Origin: Parasponia andersonii
Lineage: Eukaryota > Streptophyta > Magnoliopsida > Rosales > Cannabaceae
Assembly: GCA_002914805.1 (NCBI GenBank)
Contig: JXTB01000864.1
Location: forward strand, 1-64,000
Direction of reading: 5' to 3'
Length of the DNA stretch: 64,000 nt
The translations under genes were made by a program, and so were the position numbers. Positions within the stretch are counted from its first letter, which is position 1; the number at the start of each line of letters is the position of its first letter. The notes under the pieces are model-generated. The model had not been told where the DNA came from, ran no database searches, and saw only the letters and a list, made by a program, of their open reading frames with translations. Of the stretch, positions 1-11,899 are shown piece after piece.

Positions 1-741
1 CGATGCCCCACATCGGGTGATCGGACTTACGACGCCTCTTTAGGTGGCTCAGACTTACGAGTGATTCATTAGGACACTTCGGATATCAGGATTTCATATA
101 TAGATATGTACTGGTTTTGATGAATGTTACAATGGTTTGAAATGTTTAACCATTGGACTAAGACTTCTACTTGAGTTTGTGAACTATTTTGAATGGAATA
201 CTGACCATGTAGGACCTTCAACATGAGTATATTTTATATATATGTAGGAACTTGTAATTGATTCTCTACTGGGCTTTAGCTCACCCCTTTCTTCTCTTCA
301 GGTGGTACTCGGTATAGTTTGGATCAGAAGAGTTAGATCGAGACATTTATAAAACAACTAGTTATTTATAATTTGGTAAATTCCTACGAGACTTGTGAAA
401 TATTTAAATTTTAGTAGGAATTTAGATTTCATTAAACTTTATAATTAGAATATGAAATCTGGTCAAGGTTTGTATTACTTATGTCTATGTTTGAGTATGA
501 GATGATCTGTGATGTACGACTATTGAACAATTGTTTTAATTACAGTCTATGTTCAATAAGTGACACATAACTGTGAGATTTTATTTTCAAATAAAAAATT
601 TTGTTGAGGCCAGTTTTGAAAGGTTAGAGACCCCGGGGAAAAATTTTGAATGAGTTGAATCTTTTTATTTAGTTTTTTTTTTTGTATATCTAAATTATGA
701 AATACTCATTCTGCCATTGACCTCGGCCTCGGGTTGTGATA
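1..741 (+). repeat. 5' LTR (3' part only) of the first Tekay element
   Basis: It aligns end to end with 7128-7873 of the 3' LTR, with scattered substitutions. It contains one and a half of the 29 bp repeats seen at 7012-7184, then the 'gctttagctcacccc' stretch near 270 and a T-run near 670. It ends in TGTGATA where the 3' LTR has TGTGACA, so the terminal CA is mutated. Confidence 0.92.
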
Positions 742-748
742 GAAAATT

Positions 749-760
749 TGGTATCAGATA
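749..760 (+). promoter_or_regulatory. Primer-binding site, tRNA-iMet type
   Basis: TGGTATCAGATA lies 7 bases after the LTR end. It matches the common plant initiator-methionine PBS TGGTATCAGAGC except at its 3' end. Confidence 0.8.
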
Positions 761-887
761 ACAGGTTTAAATTTAAAATACTCGGAATGTGTCACTCATT
801 AAACTAGATTGGACATTTCTTTTACATAAGCCGTGCAAATCATCATCTTACTAATACGTTGGACATATTGAAATACAGATCAAGAAA

Positions 888-2100
888 ATGCCTCCAAGAA
901 GAAGAGTATCTCAAACTGAGAGAGAACAAGATGTTCCTCCATAGCACGACCCTCCTGCCTTTAATATTGTTGATACTTTTTAACAAGTTATGCAGAAGAA
1001 ACCTGGTCTTATGACAAAGCCGACTGCTGAAAATGACTGATCTATAAGCTTCAGGGATTTTACTAAGCTGAACCCACCAAATGTTTATGGTGAACACGAT
1101 CCTGCAACTGCACTGAGATGGCTTAGGGAAATTCAGAAGAAATTTGATACCTTGGCAGTACTAGTAGAGTTTAGAGTGGGCTTTGCAATGTACTTACTTC
1201 AGGATGCTGCTGATCATTAGTGGAACACTATTAAGTTGACTCATGATACCACCACTATGACTTGGGAATAGTTTGATGAACTATTCAGAGGATAGTATGC
1301 CAATGACGACCATGTTAATGAAACGTTGAAACAGTACAATATCTTGCGATAAGGTAGTATGACTGTTGATGAATACCATGCGAGGTTTGTGTAACTCTCC
1401 CAGTATACTCATACATTGGCAAAACCATTCGAGATTGCAAGTGGTTCATTTCAGGACCAACTTAAGGTCAGAGATTCGCACCAGACTGGAGCCATTTCCA
1501 ATTACAATTACTACCCTTATCGAGGGTTATGGTACAGCTTAGAGAATTGAAGCTACATTGATTGCTGATAGAGGAACTACTGGTGGATATAAGGGAAAAG
1601 GTACAGACCAAAAAATGAAAAAGGGGCGATGGCAAGGATAGGGTTCACGGAGCAGTGGACGCAGTGGCAATTTTGTTTCAATAGGAAGTGGGCGTTTTAC
1701 TCAGTATTCATGCCACTATTGTGGTCAACATGGCTATTTTAGAAGAAATTGCCCCCAGCTTTTGCAGACTTCTTCACCAACCACCAGAGGACCACAAGGG
1801 AGTCAAGCAAATTCGATGCCCATCCTTAGTCAGCAAACTAGGCCTGCTCATTTCCAGAGCTCAGCTCCGACTTTTAACTTGCCTGTTCAGCACCAATATC
1901 GTCCTTAGGGTTCTACCTTCACCACAGGATGCTAAACACCTCAAGTATCTAGAACACAAGGAGGTTATGGACAGTTCCACAGTAGTACTCCTGGATCTAG
2001 CATTAGTCATTCGGGTAGAGGTAGAGAAAACAAAGGAAAGGAGAAAGCTCAAACCTATGCAGTCACCGGGACAGAGGGATATGATCAGCCTGGAACTAGA
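888..2100 (+). pseudogene. gag of the first Tekay element (broken)
   Basis: Likely start ATG at 888, followed by an MPPRRR opening that is also seen at the start of gag in the second element (44179). The retrotransposon gag domain can be followed in pieces but is cut by numerous in-frame stops, including ones within the first 25 codons. A CCHC zinc knuckle with intact C-x2-C-x4-H-x4-C spacing lies at 1711-1752. The product would be the nucleocapsid/capsid precursor, but no full protein can be made. A 142-codon open frame at 1688-2116 is in a different frame and is not gag. Confidence 0.85.
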
Positions 2101-5100
2101 GCGGTTGATGGTATGATCTTACTTTATCATTCTTAGGCTCATGTGTTATTTGATATCGGTGTATCACATTCCTTTATATCTGTGTCGTTTTCTAATATGT
2201 TGGGTTTAAAATTTGAAATCTTTGATCCTACTTTGAATCTTGATACTCCTTTGGGAAATGTCAATGGTGTTCTACTATATGTAAATCTTGTTCTGTCATC
2301 ATTGATGGATATGAGTTATTAGTTAATTTGATTGTGATACCTATGAACCAATTTGATGTGATTCTTGGCATGAATTGGTTGTCCAAATATAGAGTAATAG
2401 TGGATTGTCATAGAAGAAATGTGACTCTTCATACTGAAGAGGGTTATTTAGTTGTGTATCATACTGTTTTGAATCCCATAAGCCTCAGTCCTCTCCTGAG
2501 AGCAAGTATTGGTGGGAGAAAGAAATTGAAATGTTATGGAAGCCTATTCACCATTGATAGAGAGATAGGAACTGCTGATAAATACCCATGCATATCAGTG
2601 GTTAGTGAATTTCTTGATGTTTCTCCAGAGGATTTACCTGGATTACCACTTGATAGAGAGGTTGAATTCTGTATCGACTTAGATTTTGGAACTCAACCAG
2701 TTTCTATCCCTGCTTATCGAATGGCCCCTGCAGAGATGACTGAATTAAGAAAACAACTAGATGACCTATTGTCAAAAGGGTTCATCAGGAGTAGTACCTC
2801 ACCTTGAGGTGTTCCAGTTCTCTTTGCCAAGAAAGCTGAAGGTACACTCAGACTTTCTATAGACTACAGAAAGCTAAACCAGCTTACAACAAAGAACAAA
2901 TATCCTTTACAAGAATTGACAAGTTGTTTGATCAACTCGGTGGATCCAAATTCTTTTCAAAGATAGATATGAGATCTGGGTATCACCAACTAAAGATTTG
3001 TAAAGAAGACATACCAAAAACTGCATTCAGGACTCGATATGGTCATTTCGAGTTTCTGGTTATGCCTTTCGGGTTGACAAATGCACCTGCAGCGTTCATG
3101 GACCTTATGAACAGAATCTTCAGGCCTTATTTAGATAGATTCGTGGTTATGTTTATTGACGAAATTTTGATTTATTCTAAGGCTCGGTAAGAACATGCTG
3201 AACATTTAAGGACCGTGCTTCAGAATTTGAGAGATCATCAGTTATATGCCAAGGGATCGAAATGTGATTTCTGGATGACAGAAGTTAAATTCTTGGGCCA
3301 TGTGATTTCTCAAAATGGTATCTCAGTTGATCCATCTAAGATAGAGTTTATTCTTAGATGGGAAAGACCGAGAAATGTTACTGAGGTACGGAGTTTTCTT
3401 GGTCTAGCTGGTTATTATCGTCATTTTGTAGAAAACTTCTCGAGTATTGCTTTGCTTTTAACCAAGTTAATGAGAAAAGACGTCAAGTTTGCTTGGAATG
3501 ATGAGTGTGAGACATCATTCATGAAATTGAAGGAAAAAACTGACAACCGCACCTATTCTGATTGTCCCTGATAGTAGTGAACCATATGTGGTATATACAG
3601 ACGCTTCTAGTCTGGGATTGGGATGTGTTTTAATGCAAAATGGCTGGGTTGTAACTTATGCTTCTCGTCAATTAAAACCTCATGAAAAGAACTATCCTGC
3701 TCATGATCTAGAATTGGCGGCTGTAATATTTGCTCTCAAGATCTAGAGATGTTACTTGTATGGTGTCAAGTTTGATATTTACTCCGATCACAAGAGTTTG
3801 AAATATCTCTTCAGTCAACGAGACCTGAATTTGAGACAGAGGAGATGGATTGAATATATGGAGGATTATGATTTCAATCTTCAGTATCATCCTGGAAAGG
3901 CAAATGTGGTAGCAGATGCCTTGAGCCGTAAATCTCATGGTATACTTGCTTCTTTGATACTTGAAGAGTGGAAAAATTCAGTCACTATTGGTGATTATAA
4001 TTTAGAGTATTCTGAGAGAAACAATATTGCTTGTGCTAGCAATGTTGTAGCTACTCCTTCGCTTCTTCAGATGGCTCAACAAAGTCAATGGCAAGAACAA
4101 GAATTAAGAAAAATTTGGAACCAACTTCAAAATAGTGAACAACTAGATAGTTGGAGTACAAATAGAGAAGGATTTGTACTATTTAATAGAAAGTTAGTTG
4201 TAGCTAATAATCCACACTTTCGAGAGACTATCTTGATTGAAGCTCACAAATCTAAGTTTGCAGTACATCCCGATAGTACTAAGATGTACCATGACTTAAA
4301 GAGACAGTATTGGTGGAAAGGCATGAAACGAGACGTAGTTACTTTTGTGGCTAAGTGTATACTCTGTCAGCAAGTAAAAGTAGAACATCAAAGGCCAGCT
4401 GGATTAGTTCAGCCATTGCCTATTCCAGAATGGAAATAAGATAAGATCACTATGGATTTTGCAACAGGATTGCCGAGAACTCAAAGGAAAAATGATGCAA
4501 TTTAGGTAATTGTTGACCGAATGACAAAAACTATTCATTTTATACCAATTCGAATTGATTTTTCTCTCAACAGACTTAGTCGTCTTTATGTGGATCACAT
4601 TATTCGTTTACATGGAGTGCCTTCTAGCATAGTTTTTGATAGAGATCCAAGATTTACATCCAAGTTCTGGAGAGCTTTACAGAAAGCTTTGGGAACAGAA
4701 CTAAATCTTAGTACAGCTCATCACCCAGAGACAGATAGCCAATCTAAGATAATAATTCAAACTCTAGAGGATATGCTTCGCTCATGTATACTGGACTTTG
4801 GTGGAAGCTGGGATGATCATTTGTCATTAGAAGAATTTGCATATAACAATAGCTACCAAACTAGTTTGGGTATGGCTCCATATGAGATATTATATGGTAG
4901 ACCATGTAGGTCGCTCTTGTGTTGGGCTGACGCAGAGGAGCGAGTTACTCTTGGGCCAGAATTGATACAAGAGACTACTGATAAGATCAACATGATAAGA
5001 GAAAGACTTAAAGTTGTTCAGAGTTGTCAAAAGAATTATGCGGATCTCTTGAGACAAGAAGTAGAGTTTGACGTTAGTGACCAAGTGTTTCTAAAGGTTA

Positions 5101-5493
5101 CACCGAGGTGCGGAGTTACTAGATTTGGAGTTAAAGGAAAGTTAGCTCCAAGATATATTGGGTCATTTATGATTACTGCAAGAATTAGGCCAGCAGCGTA
5201 TTGATTGGACTTACCATCACAGTTGGGCCATGTGCACAATGTCTTTCATGTTTCAATGCTGAGGAAATATGTTCATGACCTATCTCATGTAATTCAATAC
5301 GTGGAGATACCAATTCAAGAGGACGTTACTTATGAAGAGCAACCAATTCGAATAATGGGAAGAGAACTCAAAGTGCTTCACTAATAGAGAAATTCCACTT
5401 GTCAAAAATCTTTGGCAACACCATAAAGAAGACGAAGTCACTTGGAGCTAGAAATATCCTCATCTGTTTAATTTTCAACTTGAAGTTGTACTT
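2101..5493 (+). pseudogene. pol of the first Tekay element (broken protease-RT-RNase H-integrase-chromodomain)
   Basis: Protease: the active-site motif reads DIGVS at 2152-2166, where DTGAS or DSGAS is expected. Reverse transcriptase: begins near 2660, with the [12 protein letters not shown] block at 3062-3097. The catalytic FIDD box reads FIDE at 3152-3163, so one metal-binding aspartate is lost. RNase H: DASS near 3600 and the [14 protein letters not shown] block near 3890. Integrase: zinc-binding His/Cys region at about 4236-4370, then the core with the GVPSSIVFDRDPRFTSKFW block near 4615. A chromodomain-like tail follows at 5325-5475. Stops occur at roughly ten places and frames change several times. 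A wild-type protein cannot come from this copy. Confidence 0.9.
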
Positions 5494-5530
5494 TGACCCT
5501 TGTATCCGAATTTCGGGACGAAATTCTTTT

Positions 5531-5543
5531 AAGGGGGAGAGGA
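5531..5543 (+). promoter_or_regulatory. Polypurine tract of the first Tekay element
   Basis: AAGGGGGAGAGGA lies directly before the TGTAAAATC start of the 3' LTR. This is the expected site for priming plus-strand DNA synthesis. Confidence 0.85.
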
Positions 5544-5847
5544 TGTAAAATCTTAAATTTTGTAAGGGTAATTAAGTATTTTTACTTCAAGGGCATTTTG
5601 GTAATTTTGTATTTTTGGATTAATTTCGGAAATAAATTATTAGTGTCGAATCTAGACAAGATAAAGTCTAGGTACATATGGGGAAAAAGTGAAAAAGAAA
5701 TTTCAAATTGGGGACAAAGTGTAATTAAAGAGGAACTAAAGTGAAAAAATATTTTAAAATTGTGGCCAAAGTGGAATTTCAGAAATTTATTTTTCGGTCA
5801 AATTAGATTTCGCCACGTGTCCCACTGCTACAGTTTTTGAAAAATTG

Positions 5848-5857
5848 CATAAAAGGC
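5848..5857 (+). promoter_or_regulatory. Putative LTR TATA box
   Basis: GCATAAAAGG sits just before the GC-rich leader. The equivalent position in the minus-strand LTR copies reads GCATAAAAACC (near 14733) and GCATATAAACC (near 15185). Conservation across copies supports a core promoter; no expression data are available. Confidence 0.5.
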
Positions 5858-7011
5858 CCCATTTTCCTCTTTCTTCTCCGCAGAAGCCCCCGAAATCCCC
5901 CACCTCTGTCACTGTTCACCCGAGGCTCCTCCGGCCACCGTTCCGCCCGACGCGCCACCCCGCGTTCTTGCCCAGCCACCGACGAAGCCATGCCCGATGC
6001 TGCCGTCTCGCTCCGCTGCCTCTCGCCGAAGATAGATCCCTCTGAAGGTTGCGCCGCCGTGACGGGTTTTCGCTTGCCGTTCCGCCGTCCGACGTCCGAT
6101 CACCGCACCACCACTACCGTTGGATTCGTCTCGATTCCAGCTTTGATTTCCGACCACTCTCGGTCTCCAACTTGGCTCCAGTGAGAAGTTGACTAATGTA
6201 GCAATATTTTAATATTTAATTTTGTGATTGGTTTTGAAATTGAGTTTTCGATCAGACCATTAGATTTTAAAACTGATATCATTTTTGGAATCTACGCTGA
6301 AAATGGTGAAACATGAGATATATATTGAATATCTTCTAGAGCGGGCTCGAAAAATGAGATCAGACGGCTCAGATTTGCCTCGATTTGCGTGTGTGGGCTC
6401 CGCACCCAAATTTGACAAATCATATGTCTAACATAGGGTTTTTGGGTGCTCTGAATTTAGTGGTGAAGTCTGTTCATGATTTGAAGCTCTATTTGAAAGT
6501 CAAGTTTTCAAACCAAGGAAGTAAAGTTTCGAAAACGATGTCCGCTCTTCCAAACGACTCCAAACTTTCTCCATAACCTTGTAACGCTAGTTGGACGCTC
6601 GATAGAGGTAGGAATTCGATTACTTGATTCTAAAATTAATTTAATTTATAAATTTTACATATTTTCAATAATAATAGAATTTCGTGAAATAATTTATAAA
6701 AATTGTGGTTGTATCCATTTTTGACCTAATTTGAGATATAAATTGCCTGGGAGACACGTCACATTGATTGACGTGTCATATGTACTGTTTTGGATTGATT
6801 TCTGCAGGAAATTGGATTTTTGGGTTTTGACAGAAAATAGCTGTTGTAATGCCGAAATTTTTAGAAAATCAAAAATAGTTTGAGAACTCAATTTTGAGGA
6901 TTGGAAGTGATTTGATTAAAGAATACTGCATGGTTATTTTGAGATTATGTGAAATTGGTGCATATCCTTGTTATGTCATTTATAAAACATTTGTATACAT
7001 TCACACATTTA

Positions 7012-7184
7012 CGATGCCCTGCATCGGGTGATCGGACTTACGATGCCTTACATTGGGTGACCGGACTTACGATGTCCTATATTGGGTGATCGGACATACG
7101 ATGCCCTGTATCGGGTGATCGGACTTACGATGCCCCACATCGGGTGATCGGACGTACGACGCCTCTTCAGGTGGTTCGGACTTA
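7012..7184 (+). repeat. Six tandem 29 bp repeats inside the LTR
   Basis: Units start at 7012, 7041, 7070, 7099, 7128 and 7157. The core CGATGCCCTGCATCGGGTGA varies from unit to unit. The last unit is 28 bp and the most diverged. Diverged versions occur in other Tekay-like LTRs here. Confidence 0.95.
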
Positions 7185-7873
7185 CGAGTGATCCATTAGG
7201 ACACTTCGGACATCAGGATTTCATACATGGTTATGTACTGGTTTTGATGAATGTTACAATGGTTTGAAATGTTTGACCATTGGACTAAGAATTCTACTTG
7301 AGTTTTGTGAACTATTTTGAATAAAATACTGACCATGTAGGACCTTCAACATGAGTATATTTTATATATGTGTAAAAACTTGTAACTGATTCTCTACTGG
7401 GCTTTAGCTCACCCCATTTCTTCTATTCAGGTAGCACTCAGTGTAGTTTGGATCAGAAGAGTTAGATCGAGGCATTTAAAGAATAACTAGTTATTTATAA
7501 TTTGGTAAATTCCTATGAGACTTGTGAAATATTTAAATTTCAGTAGGAATTTGGATTTCATTAAACTTTATAATTAGAATATGAAATCTGGTCACGGTTT
7601 GTATTACTTATATCTGTGTTTGAGTGTGAGATGATCTGTGATGTACGACTATTGAACAATTGTTTTAATTACAGTCTATGTTCAATGAGTGACACATAAC
7701 TGTGAGATTTTATTTGCAAATAAAAAATTTTGTTGAGGCCAGTTTTGAAATGTTAGAGACCCCGGTACAAAATTTTGAATGAATTGAGTCATTTTATTTA
7801 GTTTTTTTTTTTTTTTATATTTCTAAATTATGAAATACCCATTCTGTCATTGACTCAGCCTCAGGTTGTGACA

Positions 7874-7982
7874 CTTCTTTCCTGTAGAGTTCAGACAATG
7901 TACCCCTATTCTCACCAGCGATGATCTTGTCCCCACGTTCTTGCTTGCCAAAGGCAGGAAAAATCCCAAATCAAACTGCAAA
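7874..7982 (-). pseudogene. Possible coding-exon fragment interrupted by the retrotransposon
   Basis: Read on the minus strand, a stretch of about 80 bases has balanced base composition and an open, hydrophilic frame (KQERGDKIIAGENRGTLSEL is part of it). It is preceded by TTTGCAG, which looks like a splice acceptor. However, the frame carrying that peptide meets a TGA close to that acceptor, so the boundaries are uncertain. The 3' LTR begins immediately next to it, so an exon may have been split and continue left of this window. I do not recognise the protein. Confidence 0.3.
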
Positions 7983-8913
7983 TGTAAATGGATGTAAAGA
8001 CATATACACTAATAGAGCACAGCCGTGAAGAATATAAGTCTGTATCTTATTCTCTTTTCTTTCCTTCTTTAAAAATAAAACATAATTAATGGGCATTACC
8101 AAAATATTATAATATCCTTTTCCAATTTCAGAAACCCAGAATTTTAATTCAAAAATGCTCTCTCAATTTCATCCCAATAATCCTTGCATGCGATGTGGAA
8201 GCAGAGAGTCCCTTGCCCAATATTGAAAACCGGTAATTTTTCAGATATATATTTAGCAAGACCTTTTCTAGTTTTTCTTCTTCTCTTTTTTCCCCTAATG
8301 CAACGATGTGATAGGAATGAAGGATGATGAACAAGGATCTATGTGGCAAATAGTTTTCCTTTTCTTTCTTTCACCTTAAATCCAGTGTTTGAATGACCTC
8401 ATGATAGAGGATATTCTAAAATTTATGAAATAATCAAGTGCAACAAGAGAATGCTTGAACTTGTCTTTTCGTGGGACACAATTTTAATCAGATGGTTTTG
8501 AACAAATGACCTCACGTAGGGGAAAAGTAGAGCCCCTACTGTAGACGCGCCCGAAGAATTATCATGGGGGAGGAAACAACAAATTTTAAATAAATATAAA
8601 CAATATTTAGTTAAAATAATCTTCCAAGAAAAATTCTATATTTTATTGAGACATTGTTCGATGGAGGTTGTAGAGACAGCAGCTAGATTTTGAAACCGTT
8701 GTTGATGAGCTGTGCAATCAGTGACCAGATCGGTTGCTATTGCTTAGCAAATCTCCGCTAGTTCTTGTCCTCGTGCTCGAAAAACCTACACTGGTTCTGC
8801 TAATCTCATTGGGCCGACTAAGCTGGTGATAGTTGCAAACCTACTCCCATTGTATAGCTGAAGCGCTGCTGCTACTGGCTCCTCTCGGTCTTCCAAAACA
8901 AGGTACAAATTCT

Positions 8914-8955
8914 CTTATTATTATTATTATTATTATTATTAGTAGTAGTAGTATT
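8914..8955. repeat. ATT/AGT microsatellite
   Basis: About nine TTA repeats are followed by four AGT repeats. Confidence 0.95.
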
Positions 8956-9404
8956 GTGTTCAACCTTTTATTATACTAAATATCCTTTTTCAGTACACTA
9001 AAATGACGAACTATTTTTTTTTTTTTTTTAAATCTTATCAAATTCTAAATATATTTTCCTAAATAAACTATAATACATGTATTCACGTACATACTAAGTA
9101 CTAAATGGTATGTACACTTAACACTTGATACTAAGTATGTGCATATAATAAGTGCTCACAACATTGGTATCAAGTTTTAGTTTTACACCGAAAGAATAAT
9201 CACAAAATAATTTTAGTTAATTTTAATTTTTTTTCTCAATAATAACATGATCATGATTATGATATTAATGAATACGCCAATCCGAGTTTTTCAACCTAAG
9301 AGTCTTTCTTTCCGTATATGCAACTAAGTCAAAATAAAAAAATATGTCTACTGGTGTGCATGAAAAGGAAAGTGATCAAGAAAATATATGCACTAACTAT
9401 CTTT

Positions 9405-9630
9405 AATTACGAGATTAATTTAAATTCCTTATGACATGCATAAAAGAATTTAGTTCGAAAATTCCTCATTTGATAATAATCAATTTAAATTATTAATTAT
9501 CTTGCATGTCCTAAGGAATAATTAAATTAAATTCCTTATTTGACATATGTCATAGGGAATTTAAACTAATTAATTATTCAATTAAATTCCTTTATGCATG
9601 TCATAAGAAATTTAAATTAATAATATTGAG
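9405..9630. repeat. Cluster of short palindromic AT-rich repeats
   Basis: The words TTTAAATTCCTTATGACATG, TTGCATGTCCTAAGGAAT and GACATATGTCATAGGGAATT, and near copies of them, recur in both orientations four or five times. The segment can fold on itself. Confidence 0.6.
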
Positions 9631-11899
9631 GATAATATCCAAGAAAAAAAAACCTCCACTTTTATGGCACGCTTACTTTGCTATAAATAAAAGGGAAAAT
9701 AAATAGGATAAAATAGAAAGGTACGAGAATCATTATTTATAGTATTGTGTTTATTTAAAACTAATAAGAATGAGAATTATATCTATTAGAATACTACTCA
9801 TTTGTTTACTTAACCCACGAAAGTTACGACTCAAACCCCGGAGTAGTAGCGGAAGGAGAATTTCACTCGAATTGGAAATTCCTTAATTTATAGAGACAAG
9901 GTTTAAAAAGTTTCAAATTTTTAAATCAACACGGTAAATAAAATATTTGGAATTCTGACTAGTGAGCCTATCCCACAGTTCATAGTCACTAATAAATATA
10001 AACTGAATAATTATTAAAAAAAACAAATCCAAATAATTAATTGAGCATCACTATTCACACCTCAACATCAAACTAATATAGCATATGTAAAATATATAGT
10101 TTACAGACATATTCAAAGTATTATAACCCATTTATTTAACAAGACTCAAATACAAGTCTTAAATCAACACTCCTAGTATTACTAAGTCATGAACAATAAG
10201 TAAAAGATAGCTTTTTATTCCGCTTGTTGGTCTTAATATCATACTAGATACTACCTGTGGAGAAAGTAGAAGGGTGAGCATAAAATACCCAATAGATTAT
10301 CCAATTATCCTTTTTGGGAAAGCTTTTTTATAATCCTCAAAATATTTGCATGGTTAGTATACTAGAAAACATTTTATAAATATTAAGCTTTCAAAACGTA
10401 TATAGAAAACTATGCTAAAACCAAAACCAGATGTCCAAATCAAAATACATAGAAAATCATAAATAAACAAGCGTAAAGCATATCACATAAATCAACACCT
10501 CACACGAGTTCTCATTATTTCATCACGACTAGAGCAATTTATACTACATGTATTGAGTGCTCCTTACCTAATATCTATCTCAGAAAATAGGAGGGACACC
10601 CGTATGTATAATTCTACTGAGATAGAGGGGCACCGAATGCCTACACCTATTGAGTAGAGATAGTCAGAAAATAAGCCCCGTGCGGGTTCACGGGCTCTCA
10701 CCGAAGGTGGGTGTACTAGTCCACCTACTATAATACCGTGATACCTAAGATGACTTTCATGCATGATCATATGAAATGTGAAATATGTGGAGTCTCAAAT
10801 AAATATGCAGTGGTTTAACATTCTAGACATGCTCTAATTTTTAAATAGAAATCCATCTTGTACTTAAAAATCCAAAAGTACAGTTCTCGTGATTTAACCA
10901 AATCCCACATTTAAAATTTGTACAAAATCATACGTAAAATATCTAGAGCAGTCCACAATGTTTCACAAGTCCACAGTTCATTAAAATAATTATTCAAATA
11001 ATTTAATTAATTAAATCACAAAATTTCACTTTTCAAAATAAATTTTAATTTTAATGAAAAATAATAGAAAACAAGGAAATCGAATCCCCTACCTCGGAAG
11101 AGTAATTATGCTGAGCTAACGATGGTAGAAAAGTCCTCTGTTGATCAATTGGTTGTTTAGATGATCGTTTTCGGATCCCGACACGTTCACTTGAAAAACT
11201 GAATTTCTAAACAGAGATCACTACTGAATTCAGAACACCCAAAAAATATTGGATTAGACATAAATTTTGTCAAAAACAAGTTCTGGTGCGGAACTAGCCT
11301 ATGGCACGCAAACCGATGCAATTCACGAGCTATTTTCTCGATTTTCGTGCCACTTCGGAAAATAGTGATATTTTATATCAAAATTCATGTCCCAACCTCA
11401 CTGAGTCCAAATTCGAAGTCAGAACTTAGTTTCAAGGCCCCGAGCATTAAATGAGCTCAAAAATCAAAAAATTATAAAAATACCACATTTTAAAAATAAT
11501 TAGAAAAATGCCACTTTTTCATATTGATAATTAACAATCTTTCGGTTACCGTTTCAACACTTCAAAATCATGAGCTTTCATGTTTCATTCTCCTTTTTCA
11601 CGTGGTACAATTTTCTTAGACAAAATAACTCAATTCCAAAATAATTAAAAAATATATCATAACATATAATATTATTAAATTGCTACAGCAGACAAATTCT
11701 CACCAGAGCCGAGTTAGAAGTCGTGGATCATTGGAAATAAAAGCTGGCGTCGAGACGAGTTCAACGGTGGCAACGGCGAGCTGATCGGACGTGGGAGGAA
11801 GAAATGACAGGTGATTTTTTGGCACAATGGCAGTAACTTCGGGAGCTCCCAGTTCCGGCGAGATGCGGCAGTTCATGGCGGCAATACCCGATATGGCTT

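Larger units (their letters stand above)
1..7873 (+). mobile_element. Tekay-type Ty3/gypsy retrotransposon, 5' end outside window
   Basis: The parts run in the order 5' LTR end, primer-binding site, gag with a CCHC knuckle, protease, reverse transcriptase, RNase H, integrase, chromodomain-like tail, polypurine tract and 3' LTR. Protease before RT, with integrase last, is the Ty3/gypsy order. The chromodomain-like C-terminus after integrase (around 5325-5475) and the tRNA-iMet-type primer site fit the Tekay/Del chromoviruses. Base 1 corresponds to base 7128 of the 3' LTR, so about 1.6 kb of the 5' LTR lies upstream. Many stops and frame changes make it non-autonomous. The target-site duplication cannot be tested because the left flank is missing. 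Confidence 0.93.
5544..7873 (+). repeat. 3' LTR of the first Tekay element (2,330 bp)
   Basis: It starts TGTAAAATC right after the polypurine tract and ends TTGTGACA. A TATA-like GCATAAAAGG at 5848-5857 precedes a GC-rich, pyrimidine-strand leader (about 5870-6180). That leader has open frames but is shared by the related LTRs in this window, so it is LTR leader rather than a gene. A block of 29 bp repeats lies at 7012-7184. Confidence 0.93.
7983..9822. other. Non-genic AT-rich stretch
   Basis: No supported gene. It holds an ATT/AGT microsatellite at about 8914-8955, a segment of balanced composition at 8640-8900 without a credible open frame, and a cluster of short palindromic repeats at 9405-9630. 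The last 100 bases before 9823 resemble a MITE end (inference). Confidence 0.6.

Noticed and set aside
1688..2116. 142-codon open frame over gag
   Set aside because: The CCHC knuckle and flanking gag residues are in another frame; this one shows no family likeness.
5837..6184. Proline- and arginine-rich open frames on both strands
   Set aside because: The same GC-rich block occurs at the same place in several LTR copies, so it is LTR leader sequence.
9150..9185. ACATTGGTATCAAGTT as a copia primer-binding site after an LTR end
   Set aside because: No matching LTR, polypurine tract or gag could be found next to it.
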